Positions 22,934 through 32,365 of a DNA stretch of 64,000 nucleotides are shown one piece after another (within the stretch, counting starts at the first letter, position 1; each line of letters starts with the position of its first letter). Location of the stretch: assembly GCF_026625125.1 (NCBI RefSeq), contig NZ_CP113097.1:4264001-4328000 (forward strand), given 5' to 3'. Under the pieces are notes generated by a model. It made no database searches and had not been told where the DNA came from. It saw nothing but the letters and a program-made list of their open reading frames with translations. The DNA comes from Pseudomonas putida (GTDB lineage Bacteria; Pseudomonadota; Gammaproteobacteria; Pseudomonadales; Pseudomonadaceae). The translations under genes were made by a program, and so were the position numbers.

Positions 22934-23619
22934 AGCTCAGCCACCTTGACGCCCACCGAGTAGCGCTTCTCGAGATACTTGAGCGCCAGCAGCGAGACAC
23001 TGGTGAGCACCAGGTACAGCGCAGCCACCGCCAGGAAGAAGGTGAAAGGTTCGCGGGTGGCGTCTGCCGCCTGCTTGGCCTTGAACATCATGTCCTGCAG
23101 GCCCACTACCGAAATGAGCGCCGTAGCCTTGGTCAGCACCAGCCAGTTGTTGGTGAAGCCCGGAATCGCCAGACGGATCATCTGCGGCACCAGAATGCGG
23201 AAGAACACCTGCCGCCCGCTCATGCCGTAGGCCGCGCCGGCCTCCGCCTGCCCCTTGGGGATACCAAGGAAGGCACCACGGAAGGTTTCCGACAGATAGG
23301 CGCCAAAGATGAAGCCCAAGGTACCGATCCCTGCCACCAGCGGATTCAGGTCGATGTAATCGTCATAGCCGACCAGCGGCGCCACACGGTTGATGATGTC
23401 CTGCCCGCCGTAGAAGATCAGCAGGATCAGCACCAGGTCCGGAATACCACGGATCACCGTGGCATACATATCGCCCAACCAGGCCAGCCAGCGCACCGGC
23501 GACAAGCGCAGCGCCACGCCAATCAGGCCGAGTACGATGGCCAGGGCCATCGACGACAGGGCGAGCTGCAGCGTCAGCCACGCCCCGTCGAGGATGACTG
23601 CCCCGTAGCCTTTCAACAT
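22930..23619 (-). CDS. aotQ: Arginine/ornithine ABC transporter permease AotQ
   Basis: Second permease, HisQ type, 229 aa. It has the amino-acid permease motif TVIRGIPDLVLILLIFYGG and the EAA loop QAEAGAAYGMSGRQVFFRILVP. It pairs with AotM to form the transmembrane channel. A terminator-like hairpin lies between it and aotJ, so the binding protein is probably made in excess. Confidence 0.94.
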   Translation of the reverse strand: MLKGYGAVILDGAWLTLQLALSSMALAIVLGLIGVALRLSPVRWLAWLGDMYATVIRGIPDLVLILLIFYGGQDIINRVAPLVGYDDYIDLNPLVAGIGTLGFIFGAYLSETFRGAFLGIPKGQAEAGAAYGMSGRQVFFRILVPQMIRLAIPGFTNNWLVLTKATALISVVGLQDMMFKAKQAADATREPFTFFLAVAALYLVLTSVSLLALKYLEKRYSVGVKVAEL

Positions 23620-23643
23620 GATGAGGTCCTCGACCTAGAGAAT

Positions 23644-23685
23644 GAAAAATGGTGCAAACCTCAGAGCCTCTGCTGTTTGCACCAT
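23644..23685 (-). terminator. Attenuator-type hairpin between aotJ and aotQ
   Basis: A perfect 11-bp inverted repeat, ATGGTGCAAAC/GTTTGCACCAT (23649-23659 and 23675-23685). On the reverse strand it runs directly into ATTTTTC. It sits just after the aotJ stop and before aotQ, where ABC operons often have a partial terminator that lets the binding-protein message exceed the permease message. Confidence 0.85.
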
Positions 23686-23707
23686 TGCACAGGTGAAACC
23701 CGACGTC

Positions 23708-24493
23708 TTACTTCGAGTCTGGACCGTAGATGTCAAAATTGAAGTACTTGTCCTGGATCGCCTTGTACTTGCCGTTGGCACGGATGGCGTCGATCGCGGC
23801 ATTGATGCGCTCGGCGTTGGCCTTGTCACCCTTGCGCACGGCGATGCCGACACCGTCACCGAAGTACTTCACGTCGGTGAACGACGGGCCCACGAAGGCG
23901 AAGCCCTTGCCAGCGTCGGTTTTCAGGAAGCCGTCTTCGAGCAGGGTGGCATCGGCCACGGTGCCGTCCAGGCGGCCAGCGGCGACGTCCAGGTAGATTT
24001 CGTTCTGGGTACCGTACGGCACCACGGTAGCGCCTTGCGGGGCCAGCACTTCCTTGGCGAAGCGGTCGTGGATCGAACCACGCTGCACGCCGATCTTCTT
24101 GCCCTTGAGCTCAGCCAGGCTGTCGCTCACGGCAGTCCCTTCCTTCATCACGAGGCGAGCCGGGGTCAGGTAGTAACGCTTGGTGAAGTCGACCGACTTC
24201 TTGCGGTCTTCGGTGATCGACATGGACGACAGGATCGCGTCGATCTTGCGAACTTTCAGTGCCGGGATCAGACCATCGAACTCCTGTTCTACCCAGGTGC
24301 ACTTGGCTTTCATCTCTTCACACAGGGCGTTGCCGATATCGTAGTCGAAACCAGCGATGCTGCCGTCGGGCTGCTTGAAGGCGAAGGGTGGGTAAGCGGC
24401 TTCGATACCGATTTTCAACGGCTTTTCATCAGCCTGCGACACCAGGGAAAACACGGAAAGCGCCAGGGCGCCAAGCAGTGCGAGCTTCTTCAT
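23708..24493 (-). CDS. aotJ: Arginine/ornithine periplasmic binding protein AotJ
   Basis: Solute-binding protein of the LAO/HisJ family, 261 aa. Residues 1-21 are a signal peptide ([14 protein letters not shown], ending VSQA). The mature chain starts [18 protein letters not shown], with the ligand-contact motifs [29 protein letters not shown] and [10 protein letters not shown]. The frame is open upstream, but the ATG at 24493 has a GGAG site and is the only one giving a signal peptide at the very N-terminus. It is first in the aotJQMP-argR cluster. Confidence 0.95.
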   Translation of the reverse strand: MKKLALLGALALSVFSLVSQADEKPLKIGIEAAYPPFAFKQPDGSIAGFDYDIGNALCEEMKAKCTWVEQEFDGLIPALKVRKIDAILSSMSITEDRKKSVDFTKRYYLTPARLVMKEGTAVSDSLAELKGKKIGVQRGSIHDRFAKEVLAPQGATVVPYGTQNEIYLDVAAGRLDGTVADATLLEDGFLKTDAGKGFAFVGPSFTDVKYFGDGVGIAVRKGDKANAERINAAIDAIRANGKYKAIQDKYFNFDIYGPDSK

Positions 24494-24929
24494 CAGGTAA
24501 CTCCATCGGTACGGGGCAATACAAGGCAGGAGTAACAACTGCCCGATATGCGAATGGGTACAACGCGAGCCGCGCAGGGTTCGACCAAGGTCGCAGACCA
24601 CGAGCGAGTGAGTGGCATTTTAACGACAGCCCGGTAGTCGATATTTCTTCAAAGCGACAACTACTTACAGAAGCGCTTGAAACGGCAGCGGGCGAGGTTG
24701 ACAGCCCCTGCAAGATATGCAAGAGCGCAAGAAAAACAACCTACAGACCTAGCAATTACTGGGCCTATTATTGGCAAAGCCTTGTACGACGGCAAGTGCA
24801 GCGTGCCGCCATGGGAAAAATGGCGCCATGAACGCACCGAAACGAGTCATGAGTGTTCCCGCTCGCCCCGTGACTGTGCGTAATCGGTGACAAACAGAGT
24901 TACCGATGAATGTCGGGTAACAGTAAAGC
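24494..24929. other. aotJ promoter region and acsA-aotJ spacer
   Basis: 436 bp without a gene. The part near aotJ holds the ArgR sites annotated below. The short open frames here show no recognisable protein features. Confidence 0.6.
24613..24659 (-). promoter_or_regulatory. ArgR operator upstream of aotJ
   Basis: The reverse strand reads TGTCGCTTTGAAGAAA (24659 to 24644), an exact match to the Pseudomonas ArgR half-site TGTCGC-N6-G-N-AA. A weaker half-site in the same orientation, TGTCGTTAAAATGCCA, ends at 24613. The two are 31 bp apart, three helical turns, so both face the same side of the helix. This supports arginine induction of the aot-argR operon and autoregulation of argR. Confidence 0.75.
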
Positions 24930-24963
24930 AAAAACCCCGCCGGTCGCCCGTACGGGGTTTTCG
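24930..24963 (-). terminator. Terminator downstream of acsA
   Basis: Stem AAAACCCCG/CGGGGTTTT with a 13-nt GC-rich loop. The reverse strand ends GGGGTTTTT, giving a standard rho-independent terminator about 40 nt after the acsA stop. The forward strand also ends in four T residues. Confidence 0.85.
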
Positions 24964-25000
24964 TTTGAAGCAGAACTGCGCTGCAGCCCTGCTCAGCTCA

Positions 25001-26962
<1,962 letters not shown>

Positions 26963-27388
26963 CTGTGTTACCTCGGTGTAATAGTTGTTTTTGTATGGAA
27001 CCGTTTGTAACTGTACCAGAGCGGCAAAAGCCATACGACGATGGTAGTAACGCGACGGGCTGCGCACCTCGTGACCCGCCGGAAAGGCTCTAGGCCGCAG
27101 CTGGCAGCCTGGCGAGAGGTAATGCACAAGATTTTGCCGGGGGGATTGTTACAGTTTCTGTCAAAAGGCGAAAAAACTTTATCAAAACCCCTACTGTTTC
27201 CCGTAATTACCCAGGCATAACATTCACCTCGCCAGCAACGGCAAGGCGATTAACAACTGGTAACAGTAACAGCCCCCACGAAGGCAATACGTTAATCCCA
27301 CGCTAATCCGACAGTTGAACACTTGGCTTTACTTGTGGCGCCACAAGCGCCGCATGCCCTCTCACGACCTTAGACAGGTAAATTGAAA
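26963..27388. other. Divergent control region between acsA and a DUF2790 gene
   Basis: 426 bp with no gene I can support; AT-richer than flanking genes. It must hold both divergent promoters. I cannot assign boxes or operators confidently by eye. Confidence 0.5.
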
Positions 27389-27643
27389 ATGAAAGCGTTA
27401 CTGGTATTGGTACTTGGCGGTCTTTGCAGTGCGGCAATCGCCGGTGAAGCAAAGGATGTCGAGCAGATTCCGGTTGAGCAGTACAGTTATTCGCAGCACC
27501 TGGACATCGCCCGCGTCATCTCCATGAGCGAAGTGCCAAACGTGTGCGAAGTCGTGCCGGCCCGCATGACCTATGAGGACTCCAAGGGCCAGAAGCATAT
27601 TCTCGAATACCGCGTGATGGGTAACGGCTGCTCCAACGGCTGA
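27389..27643 (+). CDS. Small periplasmic DUF2790 protein
   Basis: 84-aa secreted protein of unknown function. The signal peptide MKALLVLVLGGLCSAAIAG is followed by a mature chain of about 65 aa. Its C-terminal half (VCEVVPARMTYEDSKGQKHILEYRVMGNGCSNG) matches the DUF2790 family, which is nearly confined to Pseudomonas and usually present in several copies. Two cysteines may form a disulfide. A TTG two codons upstream (27383) is possible, but the ATG is preferred. It is monocistronic, with a hairpin behind it. Confidence 0.85.
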   Translation: MKALLVLVLGGLCSAAIAGEAKDVEQIPVEQYSYSQHLDIARVISMSEVPNVCEVVPARMTYEDSKGQKHILEYRVMGNGCSNG

Positions 27644-27645
27644 TG

Positions 27646-27676
27646 AATGATCTGGGCCCTGCGGGGCCCATTCATT
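27646..27676. terminator. Putative terminator between the DUF2790 gene and phhR
   Basis: Nested inverted repeat: outer AATGA/TCATT arms with an inner TGGGCCC/GGGCCCA stem. It lies between two convergent stop codons. There is no strong T tract, so activity is uncertain. Confidence 0.5.
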
Positions 27677-27714
27677 AACGATTGCATAATGAACCGCTTG
27701 AGTTCACTCCAGCA

Positions 27715-29274
27715 CTATTCGTTCGACTTGCCCAACGAATAATCCCGCAACTTATTGGCAATGGTCGTATGTGAAACACCCAGCCGTTTGCCCAGCGCCC
27801 GGCTACTTGGGTATTCACCGATCAGACTTTCCAGTACAGCCTTTTCGAAGCGCCCGACAATCTGCGAAAGATCACCTTCAAGGGTAAACTCACCCAAGGG
27901 TTGCCGTACGCCGTAATCCGGCAAGCGAATATGTTCGCTCTTCACCATTGCGCCTTCGCACAACGATACCGCCTGGAACAATACGTTTTCCAGTTGCCGG
28001 ACATTGCCCGGCCAATGGTAGTGCGCCAGCTTGTCCATCGCCGCAGGCGCCAGGCGCGGCATGGCACAGCCAATCTGCCGGCTGGCCTGATCGAGAAAGT
28101 GCTGCACCAACCCTTCCAGGCCGTCCATGCACTCGCGCAACGGCGGTATGTGCAACGACAACACATTGAGGCGATGGTACAGGTCCTGGCGAAATTCACC
28201 CCGGGCGCACAGCTCGGACAGGTCCACCTGGGTGGCGCAGATCACACGTACATCCAGGTACACCTCTTCATCACTGCCTACCCGGCGGAAGCAGCCGTCC
28301 TGCAGAAAGCGCAGCAGCTTCACCTGCAGGCGCGGGCTCATCTCCCCCACCCCGTCGAGGAACAGTGTGCCACCCGCGGTCAACTCCAGAAGGCCCAGCT
28401 TGCCTTCGGCGCGCGCGCCCTCGAACGCACCGGGGCCATAACCGAACAGCTCGGTTTCCGCCATGGACTCTGGCAGGCCGGCACAGTTGAGTGCCATCAA
28501 GGGCGCCTGGCCCCGCGGGCTGGCCAGATGACAGGCACGCGCCAGCAGCTCCTTGCCGGTGCCTGTCTCGCCTTCGATCAGCAATGGCGCGTCCAGTGGC
28601 GCCATGCGCCGTGCCTCACGCACCACCGCCGCCATCACACGCGAGCTCTGGAATATGCTGTCGAAACCGCGCAGCTCCTGCTTGCGCACGCTGTAGATCC
28701 GCTCGCCGATGCGGTCGGCACGGTGCAGGGTCAATACCGCGCCAGCCAATGCCTCGCTGTCGTCATGCTCGGACTGCAACGGGGCGATGTCGGCCAGGAA
28801 AATGTCGCCTTTGACCTTGACCCGCAGGCCATTGATTCGCGATTTGTTAGCCCGCACCAGTTCCGGCAGGTCGAAGTCTTCGGCATAACGCGCCAACGGG
28901 ATGCCCGGCACCTCGTCGACCCTCACGCCCAGCAACTGCGCCGCGGTGCGGTTGGCGGCGACGATGCTGCCACCCATGTCGACCGACAGCACCGGGAAGT
29001 CCAGGGCACCCAGCAACGCGTTGAGCTCCATGTGCCGTCGCTCACTGGGCATCAGGCCGACGCGCTTGACCCCGAACACCCCGGCGATCGACTCGAATTT
29101 CGGGCGCAGAGCCTGGAACTGCAGGTTGATCAGGTTCGGGCAGTGCAGGTAGATGGCGTTGCCATGGTCGCCACCGACTTCACCACGGAGCACGTTGATA
29201 CCGTACTCCACCAACAGGTTGAGAATGTCGCGCAGGATGCCGATGCGGTTCTGGCAATGCACTTTGATACGCAT
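27715..29274 (-). CDS. phhR: Aromatic amino acid regulator PhhR
   Basis: TyrR-type regulator that activates phenylalanine hydroxylase and other aromatic amino acid genes in response to phenylalanine or tyrosine. The 519-aa protein has an N-terminal ACT-like domain (1-75), a PAS domain (~80-190), an AAA+ domain (~205-430) with Walker A GETGTGKE (235-242), and a Fis-type helix-turn-helix at the C-terminus (SSRALGKRLGVSHTTIANKLRDY). The sigma-54 contact loop reads GAFEGA (282-287) instead of GAFTGA, consistent with TyrR-family members that work with sigma-70. The ATG at 29274 starts the ACT domain. It is divergent from phhA. Confidence 0.95.
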   Translation of the reverse strand: MRIKVHCQNRIGILRDILNLLVEYGINVLRGEVGGDHGNAIYLHCPNLINLQFQALRPKFESIAGVFGVKRVGLMPSERRHMELNALLGALDFPVLSVDMGGSIVAANRTAAQLLGVRVDEVPGIPLARYAEDFDLPELVRANKSRINGLRVKVKGDIFLADIAPLQSEHDDSEALAGAVLTLHRADRIGERIYSVRKQELRGFDSIFQSSRVMAAVVREARRMAPLDAPLLIEGETGTGKELLARACHLASPRGQAPLMALNCAGLPESMAETELFGYGPGAFEGARAEGKLGLLELTAGGTLFLDGVGEMSPRLQVKLLRFLQDGCFRRVGSDEEVYLDVRVICATQVDLSELCARGEFRQDLYHRLNVLSLHIPPLRECMDGLEGLVQHFLDQASRQIGCAMPRLAPAAMDKLAHYHWPGNVRQLENVLFQAVSLCEGAMVKSEHIRLPDYGVRQPLGEFTLEGDLSQIVGRFEKAVLESLIGEYPSSRALGKRLGVSHTTIANKLRDYSLGKSNE

Positions 29275-29393
29275 GAAAGCTCTCGAAGCGGCGAAGTTTT
29301 TCAACAGGCCGCATAAAACCCGTAAAGAAAAGCTGACAAAAACACAGCAATGGTCAGCCCGACACACCAAATTTTCCGCGACCCTGCGGCATT

Positions 29394-29411
29394 TGTAAAA
29401 TTATCGTTACG
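29394..29411 (+). promoter_or_regulatory. Probable PhhR box upstream of phhA
   Basis: TGTAAA-ATTATC-GTTACG resembles the TyrR/PhhR operator TGTAAA-N6-TTTACA, with a perfect left half and 4 of 6 bases in the right half. It lies about 135 bp before the phhA start, in the phhR-phhA intergenic region, as expected for an activator site. Confidence 0.6.
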
Positions 29412-29530
29412 TAAATCACCTGAGAACTGCCGCCCAAGGGTTCGGGCACCCCGTGCAATCGGTCGGATGAAGGGATATTTCTTGGGTATGTCGTGGACAT
29501 AACAATAAAAGCCCTCACCAGGAGAGCCAC

Positions 29531-30319
29531 ATGAAACAGACGCAATACGTGGCACGCGAGCCCGATGCGCAAGGCTTTATCGACTACCCGCAGCAAGAGC
29601 ATGCGGTGTGGAATACCCTGATCACCCGTCAGCTGAAGGTCATCGAAGGCCGGGCATGCCAGGAGTACCTCGATGGCATCGATCAGCTCAAACTGCCCCA
29701 TGACCGCATCCCGCAGCTGGGCGAGATCAACAAGGTGCTGGGCGCCACCACCGGCTGGCAAGTTGCCCGTGTGCCGGCGCTGATCCCTTTCCAGACCTTC
29801 TTCGAGCTGCTGGCCAGCAAGCGCTTCCCGGTCGCTACGTTTATCCGCACCCCGCAAGAGCTGGATTACCTGCAAGAGCCCGACATCTTCCACGAGATCT
29901 TCGGCCACTGCCCACTGCTGACCAACCCCTGGTTCGCCGAATTCACCCACACCTATGGCAAGTTGGGCCTGGCCGCGACCAAGGAACAGCGCGTCTACCT
30001 GGCGCGGCTGTACTGGATGACCATTGAGTTCGGCCTGATGGAAACCGCGCAGGGCTGCAAGATCTATGGCGGCGGCATCCTCTCGTCGCCCAAGGAAACC
30101 GTCTACAGTCTGTCCGGTGAGCCGGAGCACCAGGCCTTCGACCCGATCGAAGCCATGCGCACCCCCTACCGTATCGACATTCTGCAGCCGCTGTACTTCG
30201 TGCTACCGAACCTCAAGCGCCTGTTCGACCTGGCCCACGAAGACATCATGGGCATGGTCCAGCAAGCCATGCAGCTGGGGCTGCATGCACCGAAATTTCC
30301 ACCCAAGGTCGCCGCCTGA
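29531..30319 (+). CDS. phhA: Phenylalanine 4-hydroxylase PhhA
   Basis: Non-heme iron, tetrahydropterin-dependent monooxygenase converting phenylalanine to tyrosine. The 262-aa bacterial form lacks the regulatory domain of the animal enzyme. The iron ligands are His121 and His126 (IFHEIFGHCPLL) and Glu166 (YWMTIEFGL). Pterin-pocket residues lie around VPALIPFQTFFELLA. It has a strong AGGAG site and is followed 39 nt later by phhB. Confidence 0.97.
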   Translation: MKQTQYVAREPDAQGFIDYPQQEHAVWNTLITRQLKVIEGRACQEYLDGIDQLKLPHDRIPQLGEINKVLGATTGWQVARVPALIPFQTFFELLASKRFPVATFIRTPQELDYLQEPDIFHEIFGHCPLLTNPWFAEFTHTYGKLGLAATKEQRVYLARLYWMTIEFGLMETAQGCKIYGGGILSSPKETVYSLSGEPEHQAFDPIEAMRTPYRIDILQPLYFVLPNLKRLFDLAHEDIMGMVQQAMQLGLHAPKFPPKVAA

Positions 30320-30358
30320 GCGACCTCGCCGACAACAACTCGAATCGGAAAACACCTT

Positions 30359-30715
30359 ATGAATGCCTTGAACCAAGCCCACTGCGAAGCCTGCCGCGCC
30401 GATGCGCCAAAAGTCACCGACGAGGAACTGGCCGAACTCATCCGCGAGATCCCGGACTGGAACATCGAAGTACGTGACGGTCACATGGAGCTGGAGCGCG
30501 TGTTCCTGTTCAAGAACTTCAAGCATGCCCTGGCCTTCACCAATGCCGTAGGCGAAATCGCTGAAGCTGAAGGCCATCACCCAGGCCTGCTGACCGAGTG
30601 GGGCAAAGTGACTGTCACCTGGTGGAGCCACTCCATCAAAGGCCTGCACCGCAACGACTTCATCATGTGCGCGCGCACCGACAAGGTTGCCGAAACCGCT
30701 GAAGGGCGCAAGTAA
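30359..30715 (+). CDS. phhB: Pterin-4a-carbinolamine dehydratase PhhB
   Basis: Recycles the 4a-hydroxytetrahydropterin made by PhhA. The 118-aa protein has the family signature [23 protein letters not shown], with catalytic His73, His74 and His91. It is co-transcribed with phhA. The aminotransferase phhC that follows in P. aeruginosa is absent; a strong terminator comes instead. Confidence 0.96.
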   Translation: MNALNQAHCEACRADAPKVTDEELAELIREIPDWNIEVRDGHMELERVFLFKNFKHALAFTNAVGEIAEAEGHHPGLLTEWGKVTVTWWSHSIKGLHRNDFIMCARTDKVAETAEGRK

Positions 30716-30726
30716 ACGCGCTGGCC

Positions 30727-30770
30727 AAGGCCGCTGCGCGCCCTGTTCGCGGGGGGCGCAGCGGCCTTTT
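30727..30770 (+). terminator. Terminator of phhAB
   Basis: A long GC-rich stem, AAGGCCGCTGCGC paired with GCGCAGCGGCCTT, ends in TTTT shortly after the phhB stop. It closes the operon. Confidence 0.92.
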
Positions 30771-30927
30771 CGTGCCCGGGCAATGTCCGGTATCCGCCCG
30801 CAAAACCGACAAGCGACCGGGAAAAATTACAAACTGTCATCCAGACTTGTGTATCCTGCGTCAGCTTTGCGAAGCTCCAAACGCGCCTGGCGCAGCCTTT
30901 TGACTCACACTTGCGAGGAACGACGAG

Positions 30928-31053
30928 ATGCACGAAATCCCGAATCTTCCCTTCCCAAGCCTGAACCCCGAAGAGCAAACCGTTGCCGCTCATTCCGAAC
31001 CGACGCCTGCCGTCGAGGATGGCGACGATCAATCCAGCGCTGACCAGGAATAA
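30928..31053 (+). CDS. 41-aa acidic hypothetical protein
   Basis: Function unknown. The ATG at 30928 is preceded by GAGGAA at a workable 7-8 nt distance and opens a 41-codon frame ending TAA. The peptide begins MHEIPNLPFPSLNPEEQ and is proline- and acid-rich (many Glu, Asp and Ser), with no membrane segment, so it is probably a small soluble, mostly disordered protein. It lies between the phhAB terminator and an MFS gene, about 95 nt before the latter, and may share its transcript. The ribosome site and biased composition argue for a real gene, but no homologue can be checked here. Confidence 0.55.
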   Translation: MHEIPNLPFPSLNPEEQTVAAHSEPTPAVEDGDDQSSADQE

Positions 31054-31148
31054 CCGCGCAACCCCGACTGTGTGAAAACGGCTGACTTTCGGACTACCGC
31101 TGTCATCACGTTTTCACACCGTCCAGAACCTCTGCCACGTAGGCCCCC

Positions 31149-32336
31149 ATGCCCGACTCACCGCGCCCCCTTGCGGTCACCCTGCAAGTCGTCTCCATCG
31201 TCCTGTTCACCTTCATCGGCTACCTGAACATCGGCATCCCCCTCGCCGTACTGCCTGGCTATGTGCACAACGATCTGGGTTTCAGCACCGTCGTCGCCGG
31301 CCTGGTGATCAGCGTGCAATACCTCGCCACCCTGCTCAGCCGCCCCACAGCCAGCCGCATCATCGACAACCTGGGCAGCAAGAAGGCCGTCATGTATGGC
31401 CTCGCCGGTTGCGGCCTGAGTGGCGTGTTCATGCTCGCCTGCGCCTTTCTCACCCACCTGCCCTGGCTGAGCCTGGCCTGCCTGCTGGTCGGCCGCCTGG
31501 TACTGGGAAGTGCAGAGAGCCTGGTCGGCTCGGGCTCGATAGGCTGGGGGATTGGCCGGGTCGGCGCCGAGAACACCGCTAAAGTCATCTCCTGGAACGG
31601 GATCGCCAGCTACGGTGCACTGGCCATCGGCGCCCCACTGGGCGTGCTGATGGTCAAGCACCTGGGGCTGTGGAGCATGGGGGCGAGCATCATCGCGCTG
31701 TGCGCGGCAGGCTTGCTGCTGGCATGGCCAAAACGCGCTGCGCCGATCGTCAGCGGCGTGCGCCTGCCGTTTCTGCGGGTACTGGGCAAGGTGTTCCCAC
31801 ACGGTTCGGGCCTGGCCTTGGGCTCGATCGGCTTTGGCACCATCGCCACCTTCATCACCCTTTACTACGCCAGCCGCGGCTGGGCGAACGCAGCACTGAC
31901 CCTGAGCCTGTTCGGTGCCAGTTTCATCTGTGCGCGGCTGCTGTTCGGCAACCTCATCAACCGGATTGGCGGGTTCAAGGTGGCGATCGCGTGCCTGTCG
32001 GTCGAGACACTGGGGCTGTTGATGCTGTGGCTGGCACCCAGTGCAGAACTCGCCTTGGCCGGCGCGGCGCTAAGTGGCTTCGGCTTCTCGCTGGTATTCC
32101 CGGCACTGGGCGTGGAAGCGGTGAACCAGGTTTCGGCAGCCAATCGCGGGGCGGCGGTGGGGGCGTACTCGCTGTTCATCGACCTGTCGCTGGGGATTAC
32201 CGGGCCACTGGTGGGCGCGGTGGCCTCGGGGTTCGGCTTCGCTTCGATGTTTTTGTTCGCGGCAGCGGCAGCCTGCAGCGGGCTGCTGTTGAGCCTGTAT
32301 CTGTACCGTCAGGCACGGCGTTTCAGGCAGAGTTGA
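31149..32336 (+). CDS. MFS transporter (YhhS-like)
   Basis: 395-aa major facilitator with about 12 hydrophobic segments. Between helices 2 and 3 it has the typical [16 protein letters not shown] loop, a variant of the MFS A motif. [25 protein letters not shown] and the overall length resemble the YhhS/UPF0226 group of drug or sugar efflux proteins. The substrate cannot be told. It stands between the small 41-aa ORF and the convergent ydiJ-type gene. Confidence 0.85.
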   Translation: MPDSPRPLAVTLQVVSIVLFTFIGYLNIGIPLAVLPGYVHNDLGFSTVVAGLVISVQYLATLLSRPTASRIIDNLGSKKAVMYGLAGCGLSGVFMLACAFLTHLPWLSLACLLVGRLVLGSAESLVGSGSIGWGIGRVGAENTAKVISWNGIASYGALAIGAPLGVLMVKHLGLWSMGASIIALCAAGLLLAWPKRAAPIVSGVRLPFLRVLGKVFPHGSGLALGSIGFGTIATFITLYYASRGWANAALTLSLFGASFICARLLFGNLINRIGGFKVAIACLSVETLGLLMLWLAPSAELALAGAALSGFGFSLVFPALGVEAVNQVSAANRGAAVGAYSLFIDLSLGITGPLVGAVASGFGFASMFLFAAAAACSGLLLSLYLYRQARRFRQS

Positions 32337-32365
32337 GTGGGGGCGAAGCGCCCCCACTCCTCGCT

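Noticed and set aside
29420..29450. Sigma-54-like promoter (GGGCAC...GTGCAA) before phhA
   Set aside because: The distance between the GG and GC elements is 8-9 nt rather than the required 10, and PhhR carries GAFEGA, arguing against RpoN.
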